In this document: positions 36,154 to 44,282 of the stretch, one piece after another | How the letters are laid out: the number at the start of each line of letters is the position of its first letter | Numbering within the stretch: the first letter of the stretch is position 1 | Assembly: GCF_039655745.1 (NCBI RefSeq) | Contig: NZ_JBBYXI010000002.1 | Location: 558,001 to 622,000 of the forward strand | Reading direction: 5' to 3' | Length of the DNA stretch: 64,000 bases | From: Hohaiivirga grylli | Lineage (GTDB): Bacteria; Pseudomonadota; Alphaproteobacteria; Rhizobiales; Beijerinckiaceae | Notes under the pieces: generated by a model | What the model was told of the DNA's origin: nothing | Database searches by the model: none | Seen by the model: the letters and a program-made list of their open reading frames with translations, nothing else | Made by a program: the position numbers and the translations under genes

Positions 36154-36924
36154 TTATTTGTCGAAAATAGCAACTGTGCGGCACCAGCCACCACTTGTTG
36201 CTTTAATTTTGACAGGGAAGCAGGAAATTTTGAAACCGAATGGCGGGAGCTGATCAAGGTTGGTCAGCTTTTCCATCTGGTAGTATTCCTTCTCGATACC
36301 GGCGTAGTGGCCTTCCCAGATCAGAGATGCGTCTCCAGTTGCTTCAAATTCCTTGGCGATCAGGCCAAGAGGACGATCCCAGCTCCATGCATCTGTCCCG
36401 ACGACTTTCACCCCACGGTCGAGCAGATAAAGAGTTGCCTCGCGGCTCATGCCGCAGCCAGTAACCAGATATTCTGGTGTACCCCAAGCTTTGTCAGCAC
36501 CAGAGCGGATAACGACAATATCAAGAGGCTTAAGTGTGTAATTAATACGCTTCAATTCTTCTTCAACGTCTGCGGCCATAATTCTATAGCCCGTCGGTTT
36601 GTTGGAGAAATCAAGCACAACACCATCGCTGTAGCACCATTCCAGAGGGGCCTCATCGATTGTTCTGGCGCGTTCCCCATTATTCATTGTTGGGTGGAAG
36701 TGCCAGGGGGCATCCATATGGGTGCCGCTGTGTGTTGTTAATTTAATATATTCTATTGCCCATCCGAGACCATTTGGCAGGTCTTTATCTGTTGCGGTTG
36801 GGAAGAACTGACGCATGTGTTCTGCGCCTCTTTTATGATCCCAGTATTCAATGGTTGTTGGCATAGATGGGGGATCACACGGTGTGTGATCTTCGATTGC
36901 GACACTTAGATCGACGATTCTCAT
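36154..36924 (-). CDS. Cyclase-family (kynurenine formamidase-like) metal hydrolase
   Basis: The 256-residue protein has the cyclase-family metal motif THSGTHMDAPWHFHP (His65, His69, Asp71, His76), plus DIVVIRSGADKAWGTPEYLVTGCGMS and VKVVGTDAWSWDRPL. Relatives include bacterial kynurenine formamidase, isatin hydrolase and other amide/lactone hydrolases. A frame continues upstream to 37011, but the ATG at 36924 has an AGAGGGA ribosome-binding site and starts at the family N-terminus. It is the first enzyme gene of the operon. The true substrate is not predictable; a cyclic or amide precursor feeding the BKACE is inferred. Confidence 0.85.
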   Translation of the reverse strand: MRIVDLSVAIEDHTPCDPPSMPTTIEYWDHKRGAEHMRQFFPTATDKDLPNGLGWAIEYIKLTTHSGTHMDAPWHFHPTMNNGERARTIDEAPLEWCYSDGVVLDFSNKPTGYRIMAADVEEELKRINYTLKPLDIVVIRSGADKAWGTPEYLVTGCGMSREATLYLLDRGVKVVGTDAWSWDRPLGLIAKEFEATGDASLIWEGHYAGIEKEYYQMEKLTNLDQLPPFGFKISCFPVKIKATSGGWCRTVAIFDK

Positions 36925-37202
36925 TGTTTCCCTCTGCCTTTCTCCTGCATCGAGCAGAAAACTTCCAGCTGTTGACGGTTTGTTACCGTTCGTTGTTGGA
37001 CGAGTGTCCAAATATTATTTAACATAAATTAATAAATCGTCCAACGTTGTTTATGGCTGGAGAAAAGCTTTCTAAAAAAATAAAAATAATAGCGGTATCA
37101 ATGTGTAAATGCGTATCAGCAGAATATTAGTCTGCTGATATCAGGTGCGACATAATGATACATGTGAGGCGAGGGGCTAGCCTAGGGAGGCGCTGGCTCC
37201 GC
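36925..37202. promoter_or_regulatory. Promoter/operator region of the cyclase-MFS-BKACE operon
   Basis: This 278-bp gap lies between the TetR gene and the cyclase gene. It holds TTGGAC-GAGT-GTCCAA (36996-37011), a perfect 6-bp-arm palindrome, and TCGTCCAAC (37037-37045), the exact reverse complement of GTTGGACGA at 36995-37003. TATCAGCAGA (37114-37123) and TCTGCTGATA (37131-37140) form a separate 10-bp perfect inverted repeat. TetR binding at the GTCCAA sites is inferred from position and symmetry. Confidence 0.6.
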
Positions 37203-37898
37203 TTATTCAGATTTCAGGATATCCAATGAATGCAAGATTTCGAGCGGTGATGCAAAAACGAATTTTTCATTCTGTCCCAGAGCAGTAAGGCCATGAGTAA
37301 TAAAGCTCACCATATAGGCGCAGGCATCTTCGATCTGTTCTGTTGAACAAAGTCCATTTGAGAGGCCGCGTATGCGGTCCACTTCAGCAAAGGTGTTGCA
37401 CATGAGGCCAACCATGAAGTCAAATCCCCATTGAATACTTGCTTCCTCTGCATTGGGTAATGACCGGCGCATCTCTTTCAGGAATATCTGGGCACTTGGA
37501 TCAAACAGTTCCTGTAGGACTTTGAGGTTATAGCCCAGAAGACCAGCAACCAGACGGGCGTAGTTATTCCAGCCTGGCCCACCAGACATCGACCAGTAAA
37601 GGTATGGGGTGATGAAGGCCGCAACAAGCTGCTGGACGGGTAGGGGATTACCGTCATTCTTTTCAAGATATTTATAGAGCAATTCTTTACGGCAGCGGCT
37701 CAGTAAATCGATTCTACGATGAATGACCGCATTAAAAAGGTCTTCCTTGGAACCAAAGTGATAATGTGCAAGGCCCAGCTTTACATCTGCCATACCTGTA
37801 ATCTGGCGGATTGAAACTGAGTCGTAACTGTTAAGGGCAAACAATTCTTCTGCTGCATCAAGAATTTTATCTCTTGTTGATTTGCTTTTTTTGCCCAT
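37203..37898 (-). CDS. TetR/AcrR-family transcriptional regulator
   Basis: The 231-residue protein has the TetR N-terminal DNA-binding domain: STRDKILDAAEELFALNSYDSVSIRQITGMADVKLGLAHYHFGSKEDLFNAVI (about residues 7-60). A helical ligand-binding domain follows. The HTH core (VSIRQITGMADVKLGLAHYHFGSK) is well conserved. It lies upstream of and codirectional with the cyclase-MFS-BKACE genes and divergent from ftsB. It most likely represses that operon until the transported compound or a CoA derivative binds. Confidence 0.9.
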   Translation of the reverse strand: MGKKSKSTRDKILDAAEELFALNSYDSVSIRQITGMADVKLGLAHYHFGSKEDLFNAVIHRRIDLLSRCRKELLYKYLEKNDGNPLPVQQLVAAFITPYLYWSMSGGPGWNNYARLVAGLLGYNLKVLQELFDPSAQIFLKEMRRSLPNAEEASIQWGFDFMVGLMCNTFAEVDRIRGLSNGLCSTEQIEDACAYMVSFITHGLTALGQNEKFVFASPLEILHSLDILKSE

Positions 37899-38025
37899 AG
37901 CTTTGCATCTCTTCGGTTTTTGTTGCCGTAACGCTTGGGGATGTTTGCAAAATTTTCTGTCTTTTTCAAGCTTATAAAGAATAATGTTAACTCGATGATA
38001 ACCACATTCATGACATTCATTAGCT

Positions 38026-38337
38026 ATGGTTATTCGTCGTCGCGCCCGAGCATTTCTTATTCCACTTTTTCTCTACGCTGTTTCAGCGGGGCTGGTTGGT
38101 TATTTTATCCATCATGCTCACACTGGTACACGGGGAACAGAGGCAAAGCGTGCTCTTAAAACCCAGGTTGTGGTTCTGGAAGCGGAGCTCGAGACCGCAA
38201 ATGCTGAAAAAGCTGAGTGGGAACATCGTATTGGTTTGCTGAAAGCTGACCAGATTGATCGAGATCTTCTGGAAGAGCGCGCACGCACCCTTATTGGAAT
38301 GGTACACAAGAACGATGTCGTGATTATGGGGCAATAA
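38026..38337 (+). CDS. ftsB: FtsB/DivIC-family septum formation protein
   Basis: The 103-residue bitopic membrane protein has one N-terminal helix (about residues 10-28) and a coiled coil (about 42-75, AKRALKTQVVVLEAELETANAEKAEWEHRIGLL). The conserved DRDLLEERARTLIGMVHKNDVVIM follows. It belongs to the divisome FtsQBL subcomplex. Its location between eno and pdhA is the standard alphaproteobacterial one, here interrupted by the BKACE operon. Confidence 0.9.
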   Translation: MVIRRRARAFLIPLFLYAVSAGLVGYFIHHAHTGTRGTEAKRALKTQVVVLEAELETANAEKAEWEHRIGLLKADQIDRDLLEERARTLIGMVHKNDVVIMGQ

Positions 38338-38413
38338 TCTGAAATAACTTGTAAAAAAGTGATTAACTAAAATTTGGTTTATTTGAAATAAGTCTTTTGA
38401 TTCTGATGGATAA

Positions 38414-38437
38414 GTCTGTTGCAGCGCTGCAACAGAC
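38414..38437. promoter_or_regulatory. Perfect 24-bp palindrome upstream of pdhA
   Basis: GTCTGTTGCAGC (38414-38425) is followed immediately by its exact reverse complement GCTGCAACAGAC (38426-38437), with no spacer. It lies 80 bp before the pdhA start codon in a 180-bp gap. The lack of a loop argues for a dimeric regulator site rather than an RNA hairpin. The regulator is unknown. Confidence 0.65.
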
Positions 38438-38517
38438 AAGAACAATAGTGCTCGCTTTATCTGTTTTAATGGAGTAAATCTTGGTCTGAAGGAAAGTCCA
38501 ATTTTCCGGAGGAGCCT

Positions 38518-39564
38518 ATGGCTGTAGCAGCCCGCAAAACTCGCCGCAACGATACGGGCGCGGCAAAGAAAACTTCAAAGAAATCGACTGGCGCTCAAGT
38601 GCCGGCCTTTACGAAGGACGAAGATCTCTACGCCTATCGTGAAATGCTTTTGATCCGCCGTTTCGAAGAAAAGGCCGGTCAGATGTATGGCATGGGCCTA
38701 ATCGGCGGTTTCTGTCACCTTTATATTGGTCAGGAAGCCGTTGTTGTTGGTATGCACATGGCATCTCAGGATGGCGATCAGCAAATTACCGGTTATCGTG
38801 ATCATGGTCATATGCTTGTCTGCGGCCTTGACCCTAAGGGCGTCATGGCTGAGCTGACAGGTCGTCAGGGCGGATTGTCCAAGGGTAAGGGCGGTTCGAT
38901 GCACATGTTCTCCAAGGAAAAGCATTTCTATGGCGGGCATGGTATCGTTGGCGCTCAGGTTTCACTTGGTACAGGTCTGGCTTTTGCGAACCATTATCGT
39001 GATAACAAGAATGTCTGCATGACATATTTCGGAGACGGCGCCGCCAATCAGGGGCAGGTCTACGAAAGCTTCAATATGGCTGAGCTGTGGAAGCTGCCTG
39101 TTGTTTATGTTATCGAAAACAACCGCTATGCCATGGGTACTGCGGTCACCCGTGCATCCGCGCAGACAGACTTCTCACGTCGTGGTCTCTCATTCAACAT
39201 TCCGGGTGAGCAGGTTGATGGCATGGATATCCGTGCCGTGCGTGAAGCTGCAAGCCGTGCTCTGGCTTTTGCCCGTTCCGGCAAGGGCCCATACATCCTT
39301 GAGATGCTGACTTACCGTTATCGTGGTCACTCGATGTCTGACCCTGCGAAGTATCGCAGCAAGGATGAAGTCACACGTATGCGTGAAGAGCACGATCCGA
39401 TCGAACAGGTTCGCCGTCGTCTGCTTGAGACCTGGAAGCTCTCTGAAGAAGAGTTGAAGGCAATCGACAGCAAAGTTCGCGAGATCGTAAACGAGGCAGC
39501 CGAGTTTGCCACGCACGATGCAGAGCCTGATCCGTCAGAACTCTACACCGACATCCTGCGCTGA
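38518..39564 (+). CDS. pdhA: Pyruvate dehydrogenase E1 component, alpha subunit
   Basis: The 348-residue thiamin-diphosphate enzyme subunit decarboxylates pyruvate with PdhB. It has a basic, Ala/Lys-rich N-terminal tail, then YREMLLIRRFEEKAGQMYGMGLIGGFCHLYIGQEA. The ThDP motif runs from FGDGAANQGQVYESFNMAELWKLP to NNRYAMGT, and the phosphorylation-loop-like YRYRGHSMSDPAKYR is present. A strong GGAGGAG site precedes the ATG. It is first of pdhA-pdhB-DUF5076-pdhC-lpd. Confidence 0.97.
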   Translation: MAVAARKTRRNDTGAAKKTSKKSTGAQVPAFTKDEDLYAYREMLLIRRFEEKAGQMYGMGLIGGFCHLYIGQEAVVVGMHMASQDGDQQITGYRDHGHMLVCGLDPKGVMAELTGRQGGLSKGKGGSMHMFSKEKHFYGGHGIVGAQVSLGTGLAFANHYRDNKNVCMTYFGDGAANQGQVYESFNMAELWKLPVVYVIENNRYAMGTAVTRASAQTDFSRRGLSFNIPGEQVDGMDIRAVREAASRALAFARSGKGPYILEMLTYRYRGHSMSDPAKYRSKDEVTRMREEHDPIEQVRRRLLETWKLSEEELKAIDSKVREIVNEAAEFATHDAEPDPSELYTDILR

Positions 39565-39613
39565 GCGGTGAATACCGCTTCCGCTCACCTCTTGAAGATT
39601 CAATGAGTGAAAC

Positions 39614-40999
39614 ATGGCAATCGATATTTTGATGCCCGCACTTTCTCCGACAATGGAGCAGGGCAAATTAAGCAAATGGCTTAAAAAAGAAGGTGATATG
39701 GTGAGGTCCGGTGATGTTCTCGCCGAGATCGAAACCGATAAGGCAACAATGGAAGTTGAAGCCGTTGATGAGGGCCGTCTGGCAAAAATCCTCATTGCGG
39801 AAGGCACAGACAATGTTGCTGTAAATACGCCTATCGCAATCATCGCTGATGAAGGCGAAGATATTTCCACACACGTTTCTCAAGGTGCTCCGGCAGCTGC
39901 CAGTGCGCCTCAGGAAGCTCCTGCCTCAACACAGGCACCAGTTCCGGCTGCTCCGGCTACTGTATCAACGGGCGCAAATGCTTATGATGCAAGCTCGGAA
40001 ATTCCAGCTGGTACGGAAATGGTCACAATGACCGTTCGTGAAGCCTTGCGTGATGCTATGGCTGAAGAAATGCGTGCTGACTCTGACGTTTTCGTCATGG
40101 GTGAAGAAGTTGCAGAATATCAGGGTGCCTACAAGGTCACTCAGGGACTTCTGCAGGAATTTGGCCCTCAGCGCGTCGTTGATACACCAATCACCGAACA
40201 TGGCTTTGCCGGTATGGCCGTTGGTGCGGCTTTTACAGGCCTGAAGCCAATTGTTGAATTCATGACATTCAATTTTGCCATGCAGGCAATTGACCAGATC
40301 GTCAACTCAGCTGCTAAGACGCTTTATATGTCTGGTGGTCAGCTTGGCTGTTCTATCGTGTTCCGTGGTCCAAACGGTGCAGCAGCCCGCGTTGGTGCCC
40401 AGCATAGTCAGGATTACGCAGCCTGGTATTCCCATATTCCAGGCCTGACAGTTGTAACACCTTATACAGCTGCAGATGCGAAAGGGCTTCTCAAGAGTGC
40501 CATTCGCAGCCCGAACCCTGTTATCTTCCTTGAGAATGAAATTCTGTATGGGCACTCATTCCCTGTGCCTAAGTTGGAAGACTTTACTGTTCCTTTAGGA
40601 AAAGCGCGTATTGCCCGTCAGGGTAAGGATGTTACCATTGTTTCCTGGGGCTATTCGCTTAACCTCGTTGGTAAGGCGGTTGAGGCTCTTGAAGCTGATG
40701 GTATTGATGTTGAGGTCATTGACCTTCGCACCATTCGCCCGATGGACAAGGATACAGTTATTGCTTCTGTCATTAAGACAGGCCGCTGTGTCGTTGTTGA
40801 AGAAGGCTGGCCGCAGTCAGGTGTCAGCTCGGAGGTGGCAACCATTATTATGGAAAACGCCTTCGACTATTTGGACGCTCCTGTTGCTCGTATAACTGGC
40901 AAGGATGTTCCGATGCCTTATGCTGCCAACCTTGAGAAACTTGCGCTCCCGTCAGTTGATGACGTGGTGCAGGCTGTTAAGGCCGTTTGCTATAGGTGA
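39614..40999 (+). CDS. pdhB: Pyruvate dehydrogenase E1 component, beta subunit, with N-terminal lipoyl domain
   Basis: The 461-residue protein has a lipoyl domain at residues 1-80, with lipoylated Lys43 in ETDKATMEVEA. An Ala/Pro-rich linker (about 95-125) is followed by the transketolase-like E1 beta core (about 135-461, VREALRDAMAEEMRADSDVFVMGEEVAEYQGAYKVTQGL). A lipoyl domain on E1 beta is a known alphaproteobacterial feature. It shares the complex with PdhA, PdhC and Lpd. Confidence 0.97.
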   Translation: MAIDILMPALSPTMEQGKLSKWLKKEGDMVRSGDVLAEIETDKATMEVEAVDEGRLAKILIAEGTDNVAVNTPIAIIADEGEDISTHVSQGAPAAASAPQEAPASTQAPVPAAPATVSTGANAYDASSEIPAGTEMVTMTVREALRDAMAEEMRADSDVFVMGEEVAEYQGAYKVTQGLLQEFGPQRVVDTPITEHGFAGMAVGAAFTGLKPIVEFMTFNFAMQAIDQIVNSAAKTLYMSGGQLGCSIVFRGPNGAAARVGAQHSQDYAAWYSHIPGLTVVTPYTAADAKGLLKSAIRSPNPVIFLENEILYGHSFPVPKLEDFTVPLGKARIARQGKDVTIVSWGYSLNLVGKAVEALEADGIDVEVIDLRTIRPMDKDTVIASVIKTGRCVVVEEGWPQSGVSSEVATIIMENAFDYLDAPVARITGKDVPMPYAANLEKLALPSVDDVVQAVKAVCYR

Positions 41000-41004
41000 A
41001 ACAC

Positions 41005-41292
41005 ATGACCGCTCCCAAATTTGAAGCTTTAAATGTTCCTCCAGATTGCGTTGAAAAAGGCGGGGTCGAGGTCCTGCGGGCTTCAGTTGTTGATGGCGCG
41101 GTCAGTATCGCGATGCGCCGCTCGTTTGATGACCCCTTTACATGGGGGGTTCTCTTGGCTGATCTGGCCAGACATGCGGCGCGTATTTATGCGCTTGAAA
41201 CGGAGCTCACGGAGAGCCAGGCCTTGTCCCTTATTCAGGACGGTCTCTCTTCTGAGCTTCTGAATCCGACCGATACGGATTCAGCGCTCTAA
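41005..41292 (+). CDS. DUF5076-type small protein in the pdh operon
   Basis: This 95-residue protein of unknown function resembles the DUF5076 proteins found in alphaproteobacterial pyruvate dehydrogenase operons: a beta-rich N-terminus (GGVEVLRASVVDGAVSIAMRRSFDDPFTWGVLLADLARHAARIYA) then helices. The ATG at 41005 has AGGTGA 5 nt upstream; a GTG at 40996 overlapping the pdhB stop is in the same frame. Its place between E1 beta and E2 suggests a role linked to PDH, but no activity can be assigned. Confidence 0.72.
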   Translation: MTAPKFEALNVPPDCVEKGGVEVLRASVVDGAVSIAMRRSFDDPFTWGVLLADLARHAARIYALETELTESQALSLIQDGLSSELLNPTDTDSAL

Positions 41293-41314
41293 CCGATTTT
41301 TCAGGATAGTAGCA

Positions 41315-42658
41315 ATGTCCATCAACATTCTTATGCCTGCACTTTCCCCTACAATGGAAAAGGGCAACCTTGCCAAGTGGGTGAAGAAAGAAGGCGACAA
41401 AGTAAGCCCCGGTGATGTCATCGCTGAAATCGAAACCGATAAGGCAACGATGGAAGTCGAGGCAATCGACGAGGGTGTTCTCGCAAAAATTCTTGTTCCG
41501 GAAGGAACCGCAGATGTACCAGTCAACCAGTTGATCGCTGTGATGGCTGAAGATGGTGAAGATGCGAAAGCCGTTGCTGCATCAGCCGGGCAGGGTGGTA
41601 ATTCTGCTCCTGCGGCTGCGCCAGCACCAGCCGCATCACCCGCTCCGGCAGCACCTTCTGCACCTGCACCAACAATGCATACGCCTGCTTCGCCAATCTC
41701 CGCTAATACAGGTAAAATCTTTGCTTCACCCCTGGCTAAGCGCATTGCAAAGATGAATGGTATTGATCTGACAAACGTAAAGGGTACAGGCCCACGTGGT
41801 CGTATCGTTGAACGTGACGTTCGTGCCATCCTGTCTGGTGATGCACCAAAAGCTGCTTCGAGCGCTCCTGCTGCTCAGTCAGCAGCAGCTCCTGCACAGC
41901 AGACACTGGCAACAAGTGCTTCCTCTGACAGTGTCAAAGCCCTTTATGAAGCTGGCTCTTATGAGGAAATCTCGCTTGACGGCATGCGCAAGACAGTTGC
42001 CAAGCGTCTTGTTGAATCCAAGCAGACTGTTCCGCATTTCTATCTGTCGATTGATATCGAACTCGATCAGCTGATGGCTCTGCGCGGTCAGGTTAACTCA
42101 TCTGCTCCGAAAGATGCTGATGGCAAGCCTGCATTCAAGCTGTCTGTCAATGACTTCGTAATCAAGGCTCTGGCTCTTGGTCTCCAGCGTGTTCCTGCTG
42201 CGAATGCAGTCTGGGCTGATGACCGTATTCTGAAGTTCAAACATTCAGATGTTGGCGTTGCTGTTGCGATTGAAGGCGGCCTGTTTACACCGGTTGTCCG
42301 TAAGGCTGAAACCAAGACACTCTCTGCCATTTCTAACGAAATGAAGGATATGGCAGCACGTGCACGCACACGTAAGCTGCGTCCTGAAGAGTATCAGGGT
42401 GGTTCAACAGCTGTTTCAAACCTTGGTATGTTTGGCATCAAGAACTTCTCCGCAGTCATTAATCCACCACACGCCACAATTCTGGCAGTTGGTGCTGGTG
42501 AAGAGCGCGTTGTTGTCAAGAATTGCCAGCCAACCGTTGTACAGGCCATGACGGTAACTCTGTCTTGCGACCACCGTGTGGTTGATGGCGCTGTTGGTGC
42601 AGAACTTCTTTCTGCCATCAAGGGGCTGATTGAAAACCCAATGACAATGCTTGCCTGA
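41315..42658 (+). CDS. pdhC: Dihydrolipoamide acetyltransferase (PDH E2)
   Basis: The 447-residue core protein of the complex moves the acetyl group to CoA. It has one lipoyl domain (Lys43 in ETDKATMEVEA), an Ala/Pro linker, and the peripheral-subunit-binding domain SPLAKRIAKMNGIDLTNVKGTGPRGRIVERDV. The catalytic domain carries SCDHRVVDGAVGAELL near the C-terminus, with the active-site histidine. Confidence 0.97.
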   Translation: MSINILMPALSPTMEKGNLAKWVKKEGDKVSPGDVIAEIETDKATMEVEAIDEGVLAKILVPEGTADVPVNQLIAVMAEDGEDAKAVAASAGQGGNSAPAAAPAPAASPAPAAPSAPAPTMHTPASPISANTGKIFASPLAKRIAKMNGIDLTNVKGTGPRGRIVERDVRAILSGDAPKAASSAPAAQSAAAPAQQTLATSASSDSVKALYEAGSYEEISLDGMRKTVAKRLVESKQTVPHFYLSIDIELDQLMALRGQVNSSAPKDADGKPAFKLSVNDFVIKALALGLQRVPAANAVWADDRILKFKHSDVGVAVAIEGGLFTPVVRKAETKTLSAISNEMKDMAARARTRKLRPEEYQGGSTAVSNLGMFGIKNFSAVINPPHATILAVGAGEERVVVKNCQPTVVQAMTVTLSCDHRVVDGAVGAELLSAIKGLIENPMTMLA

Positions 42659-42745
42659 TTGAGCGACTGGCGCGGGTTAACGTGCCAGTTTCATTTTATG
42701 CAGGAAGCTCCCCTGAAAAGTTCAGGGTTGATAAGGAATAAAGCT

Positions 42746-44167
42746 ATGTCTGACACTTATGACATTATCGTCATTGGCGCGGGTCCGGGCGGCTATGTTG
42801 CTGCTATCCGTGCTGCACAACTTGGTTTTAAAGTTGCTGTTGTCGATCGCCAGCATCTGGGTGGTATCTGTCTGAACTGGGGTTGTATCCCAACCAAGGC
42901 TCTGCTGCGTTCAGCTGAAATCTATAACTACATGCACGAAGCCAAAAACTTCGGTCTGTCAGTTAAAGATGCCAATTTTGACATTAAGGCAATCATTGAA
43001 CGTTCTCGTGGTGTTGCCAAGCGTCTTAACGGTGGTGTTGAGCTTCTGCTTCGCAAGAACAAGGTCGACGTGATCTGGGGCGAAGCCTCCATTGAATCCG
43101 TTGGCGTTGTAAAGGTTTCTCCAAGCGACCGTGCTGCTCCTCCAAAGGGGGCTCTCGGTGTTGGTACCTACAAGACAAAGAACATCATCATTGCAACAGG
43201 CGCACGCCCACGTGTTCTGCCAGGTCTTGAGCCAGATAAGAACCTGATCTGGACCTATTATGAAGCAATGGTTCCTGAAAAGCTGCCAAAGTCCCTGATC
43301 GTCATGGGGTCTGGTGCTATCGGTATCGAGTTTGCTTCTTTCTACAACACAATGGGTACTGAAGTGACCGTTGTAGAGGTTCTGCCGCAGATTCTGCCGG
43401 TTGAAGATGCTGAAATCGCTGCATTTGCCCGTAAGGCTTATGAAAAGCAGGGTCTTCGCATCATGACCCGCGCTAAGGTTGTCAGTGTCCAGAAGGGTGC
43501 AGACAGCATTACAGCGACAATCGAAGAAGCGAATGGCACAACCCGCCAGATTACAGCAGAAAAGCTGATCTCGGCTGTTGGTGTTGTTCCAAACACTGAA
43601 AACCTTGGCCTTGAAAAGCTGGGTGTTACCGTTGAGCGTGGTATCATCAAGACAGATGGCCGTGGTGCAACCAATGTTCCAGGTATTTATGCCATTGGTG
43701 ACGTTGCTGGCGCACCTATGCTTGCCCATAAGGCTGAGCATGAAGGCGTTATCTGTGTTGAGACAATCAAGGGTATGGAAACAGAACCTATGGATCGTAA
43801 CAAGATTCCTGGCTGTACCTATTCTTCACCACAGATTGCCAGCGTTGGTCTGACAGAAGCCAAGGCTATGGAAGCTGGCTATGACATTCGTGTCGGCCGT
43901 TTCCCGTTCCTTGGTAACGGTAAGGCTATTGCCCTTGGTGAGCCTGAAGGTCTTGTGAAGACAATCTTCGATCGCCAGACTGGTGCTCTGCTTGGTGCCC
44001 ACATGGTTGGTGCTGAAGTGACAGAGCTCATTCAGGGCTTCATCGTGGCCATGAGCCTCGAGGCAACCGAAGAAGATCTGATGCACATTATCTTCCCGCA
44101 TCCAACACTGTCAGAAATGATGCACGAAAGTGTGATGGATGCTTATGGTCGCGTGATCCATATGTAA
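42746..44167 (+). CDS. lpd: Dihydrolipoamide dehydrogenase (E3)
   Basis: The 473-residue flavoprotein reoxidises lipoamide with NAD. The FAD-binding GAGPGGYVAAIRAAQLG, the redox cysteine pair Cys42/Cys47 in GGICLNWGCIPTKALLRS, the NAD-binding GSGAIGIEFASFY, and the C-terminal His in HPTLSEMMHESVMDA are all visible. The start at 42746 is chosen for its AAGGA site and canonical MSDTYDIIVIGAG; an in-frame extension reaches back to the pdhC stop. Confidence 0.97.
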   Translation: MSDTYDIIVIGAGPGGYVAAIRAAQLGFKVAVVDRQHLGGICLNWGCIPTKALLRSAEIYNYMHEAKNFGLSVKDANFDIKAIIERSRGVAKRLNGGVELLLRKNKVDVIWGEASIESVGVVKVSPSDRAAPPKGALGVGTYKTKNIIIATGARPRVLPGLEPDKNLIWTYYEAMVPEKLPKSLIVMGSGAIGIEFASFYNTMGTEVTVVEVLPQILPVEDAEIAAFARKAYEKQGLRIMTRAKVVSVQKGADSITATIEEANGTTRQITAEKLISAVGVVPNTENLGLEKLGVTVERGIIKTDGRGATNVPGIYAIGDVAGAPMLAHKAEHEGVICVETIKGMETEPMDRNKIPGCTYSSPQIASVGLTEAKAMEAGYDIRVGRFPFLGNGKAIALGEPEGLVKTIFDRQTGALLGAHMVGAEVTELIQGFIVAMSLEATEEDLMHIIFPHPTLSEMMHESVMDAYGRVIHM

Positions 44168-44174
44168 TTAAAAC

Positions 44175-44205
44175 TGCCACCCGTGGCTTTTTGCTGCGGG
44201 TGGCA
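44175..44205 (+). terminator. Hairpin after lpd (possible weak terminator)
   Basis: TGCCACCCG (44175-44183) pairs perfectly with CGGGTGGCA (44197-44205). There is no following T run, so readthrough into lipA is likely. It could also be an mRNA-stabilising hairpin. Confidence 0.5.
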
Positions 44206-44282
44206 TAAATACAAAACGGTTAAAGCCGCGGGCAACGCAGCTTTTCTTCCTTATGGAAACTAGGGGCGGGAAGTAGGATATT

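Noticed and set aside
37781..38020. Short minus-strand frame between the TetR gene and ftsB
   Set aside because: It overlaps the TetR coding start in another frame and shows no ribosome-binding site.
42959..43741. Minus-strand frame of 260 codons
   Set aside because: It is a shadow of lpd; Cys/Asn-rich composition and no recognisable domain.
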